The position numbers and the translations under genes were made by a program. The notes under the pieces are model-generated. The model had not been told where the DNA came from. It saw only the letters and a program-made list of their open reading frames with translations, and made no database searches. Below, piece by piece: positions 53,847 through 62,963 of a stretch of DNA of 64,000 bases (positions are counted from its first letter, which is position 1; each line of letters begins with the position of its first letter). This DNA comes from DATEKX01 sp963726785 (GTDB taxonomy: Bacteria; Acidobacteriota; Blastocatellia; UBA7656): NCBI GenBank assembly GCA_963726785.1, contig CAVSDJ010000001.1, positions 558,001 through 622,000 of the forward strand. The letters are read 5' to 3'.

Positions 53847-55118
53847 CTATTGCACTATTAAAGGATTAGATCGCCTATCATCGGGCGGATTCGATACAGT
53901 TACAACATCCCCGACCCGCGCTTTGACTTTTGCACGCAGTATGCCGGAACCTGTGACGGTCGTTTTCCGCCTGTCTCCGTTTACTTCGACGACTGACCCT
54001 GATGTAAATCCCGTGCCTGTCACTTCTAAAGTTTTCTTGGTGATACGAGTGACTGCCGTTATGAGCGGCGCGCCTGTGCCCGCCACCAGAGAAGCATTCA
54101 GCCTGTAAAAGCCCGACGAGTTTGAATTGAATGAGCCAATCCCGATGACGTAGCGACCCGTGTATGGCAGCACAATGTTGAAGCGCGCGTCGTCGCCGTC
54201 ACTCTGGTCGTTGTAGAAAAATTCGGCCCCCGTCTCGGGGTCGCTCAAATTGATTTCAGGGTCGAGCCGCGAGCCTAACGCCTCAGCGTCAACGTCTAAG
54301 ATCAAAGTTTGACCTGCGTTTGCAATGAAACTATAGAAATCTACATCTTTTCTTTTTGTTATGTCGCCAAAGATCGTCGCTGGCAATTCGGACAACCCTT
54401 GGGCCGCAGTATCATTCGGCTCCGTTTCGTCCACGTCCTTGCCGCGAGTGATGTTGAGCACGTAACCAAAATCGAATCCTCCGAAATCGTCCGCGTCCGT
54501 GATTCCGGCAATCAGGATTAGATCTTGAGAAGGAGTGAAACGGATGATCGGGTCATCATCTTCATCGCCAACATCTGAGCTAAGAAGGTTGCCGCCTGCG
54601 TCGAAGAGCGCGATGTCTGCTATAAGCTGCGAGCCGCTCAATCGCGCTGCAAAAGGCTCGATTGTGATCTGCTGCCCTGCCAGGGCTTGAAAGGCAAAAA
54701 AGTCAAAGTCACGATTAAAGCTTATTCTGCCGAATATGTTGACCGGGAGCGATACAGACTGCGAAACGCTGTCATTCGGTTCAATCTCGTTGATGTCTCC
54801 GCCGCCTGTGGCAAAGCTCTGCAAGGTCGGCGCAGACGCGGCCTGACGATTCTTTGCGAATGCGCTTACACGGTCTTTACGCTGATTCGATTTCGATTGA
54901 ATGGTTGATGAGTTTTCAGGATGCAGCCGCTTGAAAGCCGCGTCGCGGTCAATCTGCGCAATGCGCGTGTTGTTGCTCGGTTGTTTTTCGGCGCTCACGC
55001 TCGAAGGCCGAGTGATCTTAAGAGCAGGCCCTTCGCTTTGAGCCGCGACGAAAGTCACTGTAAGAAAGAGTGCGGCAATTGTAGCCGCTATTGCCTGCTT
55101 AAAGGATTGCGTAAACAC
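53847..55118 (-). CDS. Secreted protein with two PPC-like domains and an IPT-like C-terminus
   Basis: 423 residues, intact. Signal peptide 1-26, a basic disordered region (to about 105), then two beta-sandwich repeats each starting E-x-E-P-N-D (NEIEPNDSVSQSVSLPVNIF; DETEPNDTAAQGLSELPATIF), typical of PPC (pre-peptidase C-terminal) domains, including D-x-D-F-F/Y. It ends in an IPT/TIG-like module (TRITKKTLEVTGTGFTSGSVVEVNG). No protease domain is present, so a binding or matrix role is more likely. Monocistronic. Confidence 0.85.
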   Translation of the reverse strand: MFTQSFKQAIAATIAALFLTVTFVAAQSEGPALKITRPSSVSAEKQPSNNTRIAQIDRDAAFKRLHPENSSTIQSKSNQRKDRVSAFAKNRQAASAPTLQSFATGGGDINEIEPNDSVSQSVSLPVNIFGRISFNRDFDFFAFQALAGQQITIEPFAARLSGSQLIADIALFDAGGNLLSSDVGDEDDDPIIRFTPSQDLILIAGITDADDFGGFDFGYVLNITRGKDVDETEPNDTAAQGLSELPATIFGDITKRKDVDFYSFIANAGQTLILDVDAEALGSRLDPEINLSDPETGAEFFYNDQSDGDDARFNIVLPYTGRYVIGIGSFNSNSSGFYRLNASLVAGTGAPLITAVTRITKKTLEVTGTGFTSGSVVEVNGDRRKTTVTGSGILRAKVKARVGDVVTVSNPPDDRRSNPLIVQ

Positions 55119-55221
55119 TGGAGTCCTCCTGCAATCCCCTCTGCTTCCGATCCACTAACCCCTGGTTTGTGATGTGCGAGAATGGTTTTGAGGTTGCAGG
55201 CGAGAAAAATTTTCTGGATTT

Positions 55222-55303
55222 TATCAGTAGCCCGACCGTGAGGGAGAGCGCAAGTGTTCGCCCTTGCTTACGCGCGGGCTACTGATAGCGCGGGCTACTG
55301 ATA
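55222..55303. repeat. Palindromic REP-like element, family A copy 2
   Basis: TATCAGTAGCCCG (55222-55234) pairs with CGGGCTACTGATA (55275-55287); the core (CCCGACCGTGAG, GTTCGCCCTTGCTTACGCG) equals copy 1 at 2564. The 3' arm is then tandemly duplicated (GCGCGGGCTACTGATA twice, ending 55303). It lies next to the histidine kinase stop. Confidence 0.8.
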
Positions 55304-55308
55304 AATTT

Positions 55309-57246
55309 TTAATTCAATGCAGGCAGGATAAGTTCAAAAGTCGTTCCAACGCCGACCTCGCTCTCGAATCGAATCGTCCCGTTATGCAGTTGCACGGCGC
55401 GGAAAGCCTGGGCGAGGCCGATTCCAGAGCCGCCCTTCTTGGTCGTGTAGTAAAGATTGAATATTCGCTCGCGCGCATCTTCCGGTATGCCTATGCCTCT
55501 GTCAATAATGGTGATGCGAGCCGCGCCGTCACTGCCGCGCGAAGTCTTTATCTTCAACGGCCCGCCTTCGGGCATCGCCTGGCAGCCATTGATGATTACA
55601 TTCAACAGGGCTTGTTTCAGCAGATCCCCATCGCCTTTGACGAAGAGTTGACCACTCGCAATGTCTTTGTTGATAGTGACGCCGCGCTCCTGCGCCAGCG
55701 TAGATGCCAGCGCGACTACCTGGCCGACGATAACATTCAAATCCATCGGCTCAAGATTTATTTCAACCGGTCGCGTGAAGTTCAAAAAAGTCTGCACGAC
55801 GCGATCGAGCCGCTTGATTTCCGAATCGAGAATCTCAAGCTGCGGCGTCGGATTTGCGTTGCCTGATTCGATCTTCGAGCGAAGAATCTCAAGATGAATG
55901 ACCATCGCATTGAGCGGGTTCTTGACCTCGTGCGCTATGCCGGAAGTGATGCGCCCAAGGTCTGCGAGCTTCTTTGATAAGTCCCATTGTGATTCGTACT
56001 TTTGAAACGACTCGTAATCGCGCAGGCTCACAAGCGCGCCGACAGGCTCGCCCGCGTCTTCGATGTATTGCACGGATGTGAGCAGTTGCCGTGTGCGCGC
56101 GCCATGTGGAATGTGAAGAATCGTTCGCGCAATAGGCTTGCGCTCACTGAACGCGCGCTCGACTGTCTCGACCAGCGGGTGATTCAGCCCGAGGCTTTCA
56201 TCAATCGGTAGCCCGGTCAATTCCATATCGTTGACGCCGAGAATCTCTTCGGCATCGGGGCTTGCAAGAATTACTCGGCCTTCGCGGTTGATCAAAAGCA
56301 ATCGCTCTTCAAGATGGCCGATAACCTGCCGCAATCTGCCACGCATCAATTCCAATTCGCTGCGCTCACCCGCCATCCTCGCGCCCAGTTGCTTGAGCCT
56401 GGCGGCCACGCCCGTCACCATCATATCGTGCGGCAGGTCTGCATCGCTGATTTGTGCTTGCTCGCCATCGACTCCTAATCGATCTATTCTGGTTGCGATT
56501 GCTTCGAGCGGTCTGAGCAGCAGGTTGGCAGAGCTTACAGCGACTATTGCTGCGCCAATGATCGCCAGCAGCCCTATGATGAGATTCGTTGCGACCGGCA
56601 ATTTTAATTCGCGCCGCACTGCCGCAGATGAAATGCCGATGTGGAGCACGCCTGTGAATACGTCCCCGCTTTCAATGCGAAATTCATAATCGTAAAGCGG
56701 CGCGCCCAGAAAAACACGGCCAAGCTGAACGTATGCGCTTTCATCGGCGAGCTTTCTCAAATCAGGTCGATCAATCGAAACGTCGCCGATCAGGTACCCA
56801 TTGGCCGCAAGCTCGCGCCCTTTATCATCCGTGATGATTTGACCGCTGACGTTTGCGATGTAGAGATAAGCGATTGTTCGCGAAGACACGATTGTTGATT
56901 CCATCAAACCGCGCACGCCTGAGCGCTCGCTTGCCAGCGATACGTATGAGTTGGGACTGTCCGTGATTGCGTTATCAGCAAGCTCTTGAAGAACTGCATA
57001 CTTAATCTGATTAGAGACCTGAGCCGCTTCTTCTTCCGTGCGATTGATTATGACGCCTGTCAGGTGCGCAATGTTAATGACGGTTGTAATGATGACAACA
57101 AGAGCTACCAGCAGCGTGATTAAAGCGATCTGGCGCGCGCGCACGCCAAGTCGAGGCAGCGGCGCACGGCCTGCGCGCTTGGTTGCTGTAGCGTCTGCTA
57201 TTTCTTCTTGAGCCAACTGTTTCCCGGCTGCTGCTGTGATAGCCAT
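55309..57246 (-). CDS. NtrB-like membrane sensor histidine kinase
   Basis: 645 residues, intact. TM1 about 39-60; extracytoplasmic sensor (about 62-218, dCache-like); TM2 about 220-240; HAMP linker (to about 300); PAS (about 305-415); HisKA with H439 in GIAHEVKNPLNA; HATPase with N-box LLNVIINGCQAM (N549/N553), DRGIGIP and GGSGIGLA. It phosphorylates itself and the sigma-54 response regulator gene 49 bp downstream in reverse order: the regulator (57296-58678) is transcribed first. Signal unknown. Confidence 0.94.
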   Translation of the reverse strand: MAITAAAGKQLAQEEIADATATKRAGRAPLPRLGVRARQIALITLLVALVVIITTVINIAHLTGVIINRTEEEAAQVSNQIKYAVLQELADNAITDSPNSYVSLASERSGVRGLMESTIVSSRTIAYLYIANVSGQIITDDKGRELAANGYLIGDVSIDRPDLRKLADESAYVQLGRVFLGAPLYDYEFRIESGDVFTGVLHIGISSAAVRRELKLPVATNLIIGLLAIIGAAIVAVSSANLLLRPLEAIATRIDRLGVDGEQAQISDADLPHDMMVTGVAARLKQLGARMAGERSELELMRGRLRQVIGHLEERLLLINREGRVILASPDAEEILGVNDMELTGLPIDESLGLNHPLVETVERAFSERKPIARTILHIPHGARTRQLLTSVQYIEDAGEPVGALVSLRDYESFQKYESQWDLSKKLADLGRITSGIAHEVKNPLNAMVIHLEILRSKIESGNANPTPQLEILDSEIKRLDRVVQTFLNFTRPVEINLEPMDLNVIVGQVVALASTLAQERGVTINKDIASGQLFVKGDGDLLKQALLNVIINGCQAMPEGGPLKIKTSRGSDGAARITIIDRGIGIPEDARERIFNLYYTTKKGGSGIGLAQAFRAVQLHNGTIRFESEVGVGTTFELILPALN

Positions 57247-57295
57247 ATAAAACCCGGTATGCTCAAAGCCAAATGATGAACATTGCGAAAAGTCT

Positions 57296-58678
57296 TCAAT
57301 TCAACTCATCGTTTTCCAAGCCCGCTTCCCTGTAAGCTTTCAGCTTGTTGTGAAGCGTCTTTAGACTTATGCGCAATGTCTCGGCAGTCCGCGTTTTGTT
57401 GTAGTCCGTGCGCGCGAGCGTGCTGAGTATCACTCGCCGTTCTACTTCATCAAGCGGCATGCCAATCGGTATCATCACGGCATCAGTAATAGGTGAGGGT
57501 TTCTGACCGGTGATGTGTAGCGGCAAGTGGCGCTTTTCGATCTGCTCTCCCGCGCAAATTACAACCGCGCGCTCGATAACATTGCGCAACTCGCGAATGT
57601 TGCCCGGCCAGTGATAACCGAGCAGCGCTTCCATGCTTTCTGTCGAAATCAGCCGCGCCGCTTTGTTATGGCGTCGGCTTAATTCATCAATCATATGCTG
57701 AACGAGCAACGGAATGTCGTCTCGGTGATCGCGCAGCGGGGGCAGCTTGATTGTAATAACGTTCAGGCGATACAGCAAGTCCTCTCTCAACGTGCCTTCG
57801 CGCACCGCCTTGTACGGGTCTTTGTTTGTAGCCGCAATTACGCGCACGTCAACATTCGTTTCCTTAGAGCCGCCCAGTCGTCGCACTGTTCTGTCTTCGA
57901 GCACGCGCAGCAGTTTGGCCTGAAGCAGTACAGGCATCTCAGCAATCTCGTCGAGCAGGAGCGTGCCGTTGTTGGCAAGCTCGAAACATCCGATGCGGCG
58001 TTCGGCTGCTCCCGTAAACGCTCCCTTTTCGTGGCCGAACAATTCCGACTCCATTAGCGTTTCAGGCACGGCGGCGCAGTTGATCGCAATGAACGGCTGG
58101 TTGTCGCGAGGACTGATTTTGTGAATCGAGCGCGCGACCATCTCTTTACCCGTCCCAGACTCCCCCGTTACGAGGACGGAGACGGAACTCGGCCCGACCT
58201 GTTCGACCAGAGTGTAAATCTCGCGCATGGCTTCACTGTTGCCGACCATGTCGCCGAATGCGCCGTATTGGCGAAGCTGGCGGCGCAGCAACTCGTTCTC
58301 GCGCCGCGCGCTGCTGTACTCGGCGGCCTTTCTCAACACGAGTTGAAGCCTGCGCATATCAATAGGCTTCTCAAAGTAGTAGAACGCGCCTTGATCTTTT
58401 ACGGAGCGAATAGCCGCGTCAACCGACCCCTGACCGGTAAGTAATATGACGGAAATTTCCGGGTGATCTTCTTTCAGATGCGATAGCAGCTTGAAGCCGT
58501 CCAGGTTCGGCATTATCACGTCCGTGATTACGACTAGAGGCGAAAACTTGTCCACGCGGTCGAGGGCTTCGCGCCCGTCGGCGGCGGTGCTGGTGCGATA
58601 GCCCCAACTCGCCACGACTTCGCTCAGGCCCTGTCTCGCAGGTTCCTCATCGTCAACAATGAGAACGCGCTGCTCTGA
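57296..58678 (-). CDS. NtrC-family sigma-54 response regulator
   Basis: 460 residues from ATG 58678; the frame opens 7 codons earlier. Receiver domain 1-120 with phospho-acceptor D54 and Lys in FEKPID; AAA+ domain with Walker A GESGTGKE (173-180), GHEKGAFTGA (217-226), TLLLDEIAEMP and IAATNKD; Fis-type helix-turn-helix at the end (NKTRTAETLRISLKTLHNKL). It activates sigma-54 promoters when phosphorylated by the adjacent kinase. Target genes unknown. Confidence 0.95.
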   Translation of the reverse strand, partial: SEQRVLIVDDEEPARQGLSEVVASWGYRTSTAADGREALDRVDKFSPLVVITDVIMPNLDGFKLLSHLKEDHPEISVILLTGQGSVDAAIRSVKDQGAFYYFEKPIDMRRLQLVLRKAAEYSSARRENELLRRQLRQYGAFGDMVGNSEAMREIYTLVEQVGPSSVSVLVTGESGTGKEMVARSIHKISPRDNQPFIAINCAAVPETLMESELFGHEKGAFTGAAERRIGCFELANNGTLLLDEIAEMPVLLQAKLLRVLEDRTVRRLGGSKETNVDVRVIAATNKDPYKAVREGTLREDLLYRLNVITIKLPPLRDHRDDIPLLVQHMIDELSRRHNKAARLISTESMEALLGYHWPGNIRELRNVIERAVVICAGEQIEKRHLPLHITGQKPSPITDAVMIPIGMPLDEVERRVILSTLARTDYNKTRTAETLRISLKTLHNKLKAYREAGLENDELN

Positions 58679-58764
58679 CATAGAACGCAAGTTTAGCATA
58701 GACTAAGTAAGCAATGATGAGTTTCCAGGTGAGGATTGTCGAAAATGTTTTGCGAGCGCCGGAA

Positions 58765-59151
58765 TTAATCGTCATCTTCATAAGACCAACGCTCTATCAG
58801 CACCCACATCGTCCCGCCGCAGACCATTCCTTCTGCGTCTTCGTAGTCATCTGCAAGATTGAATTCATGAATATCCATCTTGCCAGTTTTGAGCACCTCC
58901 TTGGCTTCGGCCCAGATATCGGCTTCGACGCAACCGCCGCCGACCGTCCCGATGAACGAGCCGTCGTCGAATATAACCATCTTCGCGCCTACCTGCTGAG
59001 GAGTCGAGCCGCTGGTTTTAACTACCGTCGCCATTGCCGCCGCGCGCGCGCCCTGGTCGAGCCGCCGCTTCATCTCTATGAATATTTCGCCCGAACTTAA
59101 GGCGTGGCCCGGCAGCAAAGGGTTTGGGTCTTCTTGCATTTCGATGCTCAT
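58765..59151 (-). CDS. XdhC/CoxI N-terminal-domain protein
   Basis: 128 residues, the N-terminal XdhC_CoxI domain only: EIFIEMKRRLDQGARAAAMATVVKTSGSTP, GTVGGGCVEADIW, EGMVCGGTMWVLIE. Full XdhC proteins, which sulfurate or insert the molybdenum cofactor into xanthine dehydrogenase-type enzymes, also have a Rossmann domain; that part is absent here. No molybdo-hydroxylase gene is nearby. Short stand-alone forms occur, so it need not be truncated. Confidence 0.88.
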   Translation of the reverse strand: MSIEMQEDPNPLLPGHALSSGEIFIEMKRRLDQGARAAAMATVVKTSGSTPQQVGAKMVIFDDGSFIGTVGGGCVEADIWAEAKEVLKTGKMDIHEFNLADDYEDAEGMVCGGTMWVLIERWSYEDDD

Positions 59152-59211
59152 AGATAACGAATCAATCCCATGCTACACGCAACGGTCATCGCGGGCAACT
59201 TTCGAGTACGC

Positions 59212-61354
59212 TTATGGCTGTTTGCGCGGCTCACTTTTTCGCAGCGCGTTTGTGCTTTCAATCAGAAACTGCTGCGCCCTTTTGAAATCAGGGTCGAGCG
59301 CAAGAGCCTGCTTGTATGCTTCAATCGCTTGTTCATGGCGGCCCTGATCTGCCAGGTAACGCCCACTTGCCGTAAGCATTCTCACATACACGGGCAGCAC
59401 TTTTAGCTTCACTACATCATCATCCGCAAATCGGAGCGAGCCGTCAGCAAGCCCGCGCGTGATCAGTTGCGGCTCGGCAGGAGCGTGATATTCGGCTTTG
59501 CTCATAAGCTGAAAGACCAGACCTTGCGGGACGAATTCATAAGACTTTGTAAGGCTCTTTGTCAAATCGCTGTTCTGCCCTTCAAAATTTACCGCGATGT
59601 CCAGAGTAGTATAAACGGGCGCGGAGTCAACGTGATTCGTCACGAAAGCCAAAATCATATCATAGAAGCCCGTGTTGATTCGTTGATTGAGCGTGATGTC
59701 ACGGTCGTAAATTTCCGGGTCGTGCTCCCAATGTTTGAGGTCTGCAAGAAAAGCTTCGACCTTGTCGCGCGCCGCTTCCATCATTTGAGGATAAGTTTGA
59801 TTCAGATAATCGTAATACCACGAGCGGCGGAGCTGATTTATATCAATCGCAATCACGTCTTTCCGGCGATGCTCTATCTCGCGCATATACAGCGTGGGCG
59901 AATAGACTTGCCAATCGGATGTCAATAACATCCCTCCCGGCTCGATTGTTGACATGATGTTTTCGACATAATCTTGAGCGACGTAGTACCGACTGCGATT
60001 GTTGTAAGAGATGTTACCCGCAAGCGCGACAATCGGAGCAACGGCAATGGCTGTTATTGCGACAGCCCCGACAAGCTTTTCAGGCAATCGAATGAGCCGG
60101 ATGCTGCGAATCAACCACGCTGCGCCGAAGCCCGCCGCTATTGCCATCGTTGTGAATGTCGGCAGATAGTAGGCGTCTTTGTCTTCGGCTATCTCGTAGT
60201 TCAAGGCGTAAGCCATGTCGCCGATTATTACGAGCGCGAGAAACAAGAACGCAGCCCTGTCTCGCTTGAACAATGCGACCAGTCCCGCGAGCGCGAGCGC
60301 AAGCCCGACAGGCAGCCACACGGGATTGAACTCGCGCGCCGCAAGCATAAAGAATGTGCCGAACTGGCCCAACATCGTCTTGAGCGATGGTGAGAGAAAT
60401 ACCTGATACTGCCTGCCGGTCACATGCCACCAGAACTGGTCAAACGTTCGCGGGTCGCCCCAGTTCATGATGGGTGACCCGGATGCGGCGAGCGGAAGAT
60501 ACAGATAGATGCTCAAGCCTGCGAATGCAAAAAGCGCGGCTTTGAGCAATCGCTTGCTTGTGAAGAAGCCGAAGCCTTCGGTCATGTAAACGAGAACGGC
60601 GAATGCAGGCAGCAGCACGGCGATGCTTACATGATGAACGCCCAGCGCAAGGCCGAAAGCGAGAGCCGCCAAGTTTAACCACCGGTCATGCTTATCTAAT
60701 GCACTGTGAGGCTTTGTTTTTCCATCACGCAATTCGTCTTCGGTGATCGCGCGCCGCCAGCGGAACATCAGGAGAACGATAATGACTATCAGCAGCGTGT
60801 TCAGCGTGTAGACTTCGGCTATCGTCGCATATGCCCAGAGCGTGCGCGAGAAGGCGAACAACAACCCGGCAGCCAAACACGGAGCCAGAGCCGATTATCC
60901 ATCGAAAGCCGCTGCTTGCTTCCGCTGCATCCGAGTCTTTGATTGATGGAGCGGGCTTTTTCGATCTTTTGCCGCGCGCGTCTCTCTTCTTCGATTTATC
61001 TTTTCGCAGAGCGAGCCGAGTGGACGTGAGCATCGCTTCTGCGACGACGAGTGTCAAACCGGCGGCGGCCAGTGCCGCAAAGAGCGCGGATGCGAAATTC
61101 ACTCGCGCGGCAATATTGCCGATTGGCAGCAGCGTGGCAAGGTGCGCGAGCAAAACATAAAGCGGAAAGCCTGGCGGGTGTGCTACGCCAAGCGTTCGCG
61201 CCGCTACGATCAACTCGCCGCTGTCAACAAGCGTGACCGTAGGCGCAAGCGTGCTCACGTATAACACGATTGCAATGAAAAAGACGATGCTTGCGCAACT
61301 GAACCGGACTCTTGTTGATTGAAGCGGGTTGAAGTCGATAACGGGGGCGGTCAT
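59212..61354 (-). pseudogene. DUF2723 multi-pass membrane protein with C-terminal TPR, one frameshift
   Basis: Frames 61354 to about 60870 and about 60870 to 59212 join into about 713 residues. The N-terminus has the DUF2723 motif TLVDSGELIVAARTLGVAHPPGFPLY with an acidic residue in the first loop, as in GT-C/O-mannosyltransferase-like proteins. A basic linker (KDKSKKRDARGKRSKK) follows, then about ten membrane helices (FSRTLWAYATIAEVYTLN, GVHHVSIAVLLPAFAVLVYM), a soluble periplasmic domain, and a TPR unit (YLADQGRHEQAIEAYKQALALDPDF). Start overlaps the LolA-like stop (ATGA). A lipid-linked sugar transferase is the best guess. Confidence 0.82.
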
Positions 61355-62106
61355 CCGTTCGTGTTCACCTTCTTGTAGCTTGTGAATCGCACCTTCACGA
61401 TGACGCGAGTGGAATATCGTCCCATTCGCACTGTGTCATCTGCGGAGGCGTAAGCAGGGAACCAGTACTTATCATAATTCTGGAAGTAAGTTTCAAACCG
61501 AGGGGTTCGATGCGCGCTTTGTTCCGGCAACGCCTCGCCCGCTACTTTTACTACGCACAAATCCTGATCGTCAATCCAGACGCGGCCTTTAAGGAATCGC
61601 TCGTTGCTTTTGTCCGGGTCGGGCATTTTAATCTTCGGCTTCACGTCGAAGACATAAGTGTTCAACTCGTCAATTTTCTCTCGCCCGACGTAATTGAATT
61701 CATACTGGCTGAGGGTTTCTGGCGAGATGATGAACTGATAAACGCGCGTCAGATTGTTCGCGGCGTTCGTCCCGATGTAAACGGCTTCGGGGAGAGTCGA
61801 AGTGTTGTCGAAAATTTTTTCCTGACGATTGCCATCGCGGTCAAAAGAGATCTGCGAGAAGCGATAGTATTTGCCAGTGATAATGTCTGCCTGGCTGACT
61901 GTTTCGATTGTAAGCTCGGCGTAATACGTGTATCCGCGCATCGCCGCAAGCAGTTGCTTTCCTTTTTCGGCAGCGATGGCGAGCGTTTCTGAAGGCGATG
62001 GAGTTTGAGCGGTTTCAGCGATTGAAGACAGGCTCGTCCAGGCGGATAAAACCACGCTCGCCGCGATGACGATTGCGACAATGCTCGGCTTTGCTCTAAG
62101 CGTCAC
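61351..62106 (-). CDS. LolA-like outer-membrane lipoprotein-sorting domain protein, paralogue 1
   Basis: 251 residues. Signal peptide, then a half-barrel with the repeated pattern of this local family: ETVSQADIITGKYYRFSQISFDRDGNRQEKI, FNYVGREKIDELNTYVFDVKP, LKGRVWIDDQDLCVVKVAGEA, FETYFQNYDKYWFPAYASAD. Resembles LolA/LolB-like lipid-binding folds (DUF-type outer-membrane lipoprotein carriers). Starts 7 bp after paralogue 2 and overlaps the DUF2723 gene. Periplasmic, ligand likely lipid or lipoprotein. Confidence 0.82.
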   Translation of the reverse strand: MTLRAKPSIVAIVIAASVVLSAWTSLSSIAETAQTPSPSETLAIAAEKGKQLLAAMRGYTYYAELTIETVSQADIITGKYYRFSQISFDRDGNRQEKIFDNTSTLPEAVYIGTNAANNLTRVYQFIISPETLSQYEFNYVGREKIDELNTYVFDVKPKIKMPDPDKSNERFLKGRVWIDDQDLCVVKVAGEALPEQSAHRTPRFETYFQNYDKYWFPAYASADDTVRMGRYSTRVIVKVRFTSYKKVNTNG

Positions 62107-62113
62107 GGTTCAC

Positions 62114-62866
62114 CTACTTTTTTTTAATCAGTTTATAGCCGGTGTATTTGATCTCTATTTTAATCGGAATATCGTATCTCGGATATTCAAGCAAATCTTT
62201 GGCGTAAACACTGCTCGGCATCCACAGATTGCCTTCGACGTTTTCCCTGTAACACTCGAACTTCGGGAACTTCGAGCGTTCGTCTTTGGCTGTCAACGCG
62301 CGCCCTTCCATCTTTACAATCTGAAAATCCTGATCGTCGATCGATATCTTCCCTGCAAACAGATGCTCGCCTCTTTCCCTTGGCTTCGTCACGGCTTTCG
62401 GGTCAGCCGGTTCGACTTCAAAGAAATACGTGTTGAGATCATCAATCTTTTCCTGCTTGATGAATTTGGTAGAGTAAGAAGAAAGCGATTGCGTCGTCAA
62501 AAAGAAAGGGTTTACGCCGAGCAGATTTTTGAAATCAACCTGTAGCACTCCGAGCGCCACAGTCAACCGTGAAGAAGGGTATTCGATTATCTTTTCAACA
62601 CGATTGCCCAGATCATCATAGGTCATCTCTGAGACGCGATGAAGCTGGTCTTTGATGCTGTTGTTATCTCCGAAAATCTGTACGAGTATGTTCTGGCGGT
62701 AAAAATAATTTACTTCGGCAGCCTGAATCTTCTCTTCATTCGCGGCTGCGCGCTTTATAATTTCGCCAGGAGCAAGCGCAGTGGTCTGAACGCCCTCTGC
62801 TGACGAAAGAAGCGTCGTCAGCAGCAAAGGCGTGATTGCGACAAAAAGATGCCGAGTAGTTTTCAT
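62114..62866 (-). CDS. LolA-like domain protein, paralogue 2
   Basis: 250 residues, intact. Same arrangement as paralogue 1: signal peptide, EVNYFYRQNILVQIFGDN, SEMTYDDLGNRVEKIIEYPS, IKQEKIDDLNTYFFEVEP, FAGKISIDDQDFQIVKMEGRA, FECYRENVEGNLWMPSSVYA. The W-M-P or W-F-P turn is shared across all three copies. The middle member of a tandem triplet. Confidence 0.82.
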   Translation of the reverse strand: MKTTRHLFVAITPLLLTTLLSSAEGVQTTALAPGEIIKRAAANEEKIQAAEVNYFYRQNILVQIFGDNNSIKDQLHRVSEMTYDDLGNRVEKIIEYPSSRLTVALGVLQVDFKNLLGVNPFFLTTQSLSSYSTKFIKQEKIDDLNTYFFEVEPADPKAVTKPRERGEHLFAGKISIDDQDFQIVKMEGRALTAKDERSKFPKFECYRENVEGNLWMPSSVYAKDLLEYPRYDIPIKIEIKYTGYKLIKKK

Positions 62867-62899
62867 TATTGAAACTTATTGAAACTTGCGGTCATTTGA

Positions 62900-62938
62900 A
62901 ATACAGAGATAAAGATTATGAATCTCTATCTCTGTATT
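62900..62938. repeat. 18-bp hairpin between LolA-like genes, family G
   Basis: AATACAGAGATAAAGATT (62900-62917) against AATCTCTATCTCTGTATT (62921-62938), one mismatch, 3-nt loop. Very stable; between paralogues 3 and 2, where it could terminate or attenuate transcription. Confidence 0.7.
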
Positions 62939-62963
62939 GGGAAGTCAAACAATCACCAATGGC

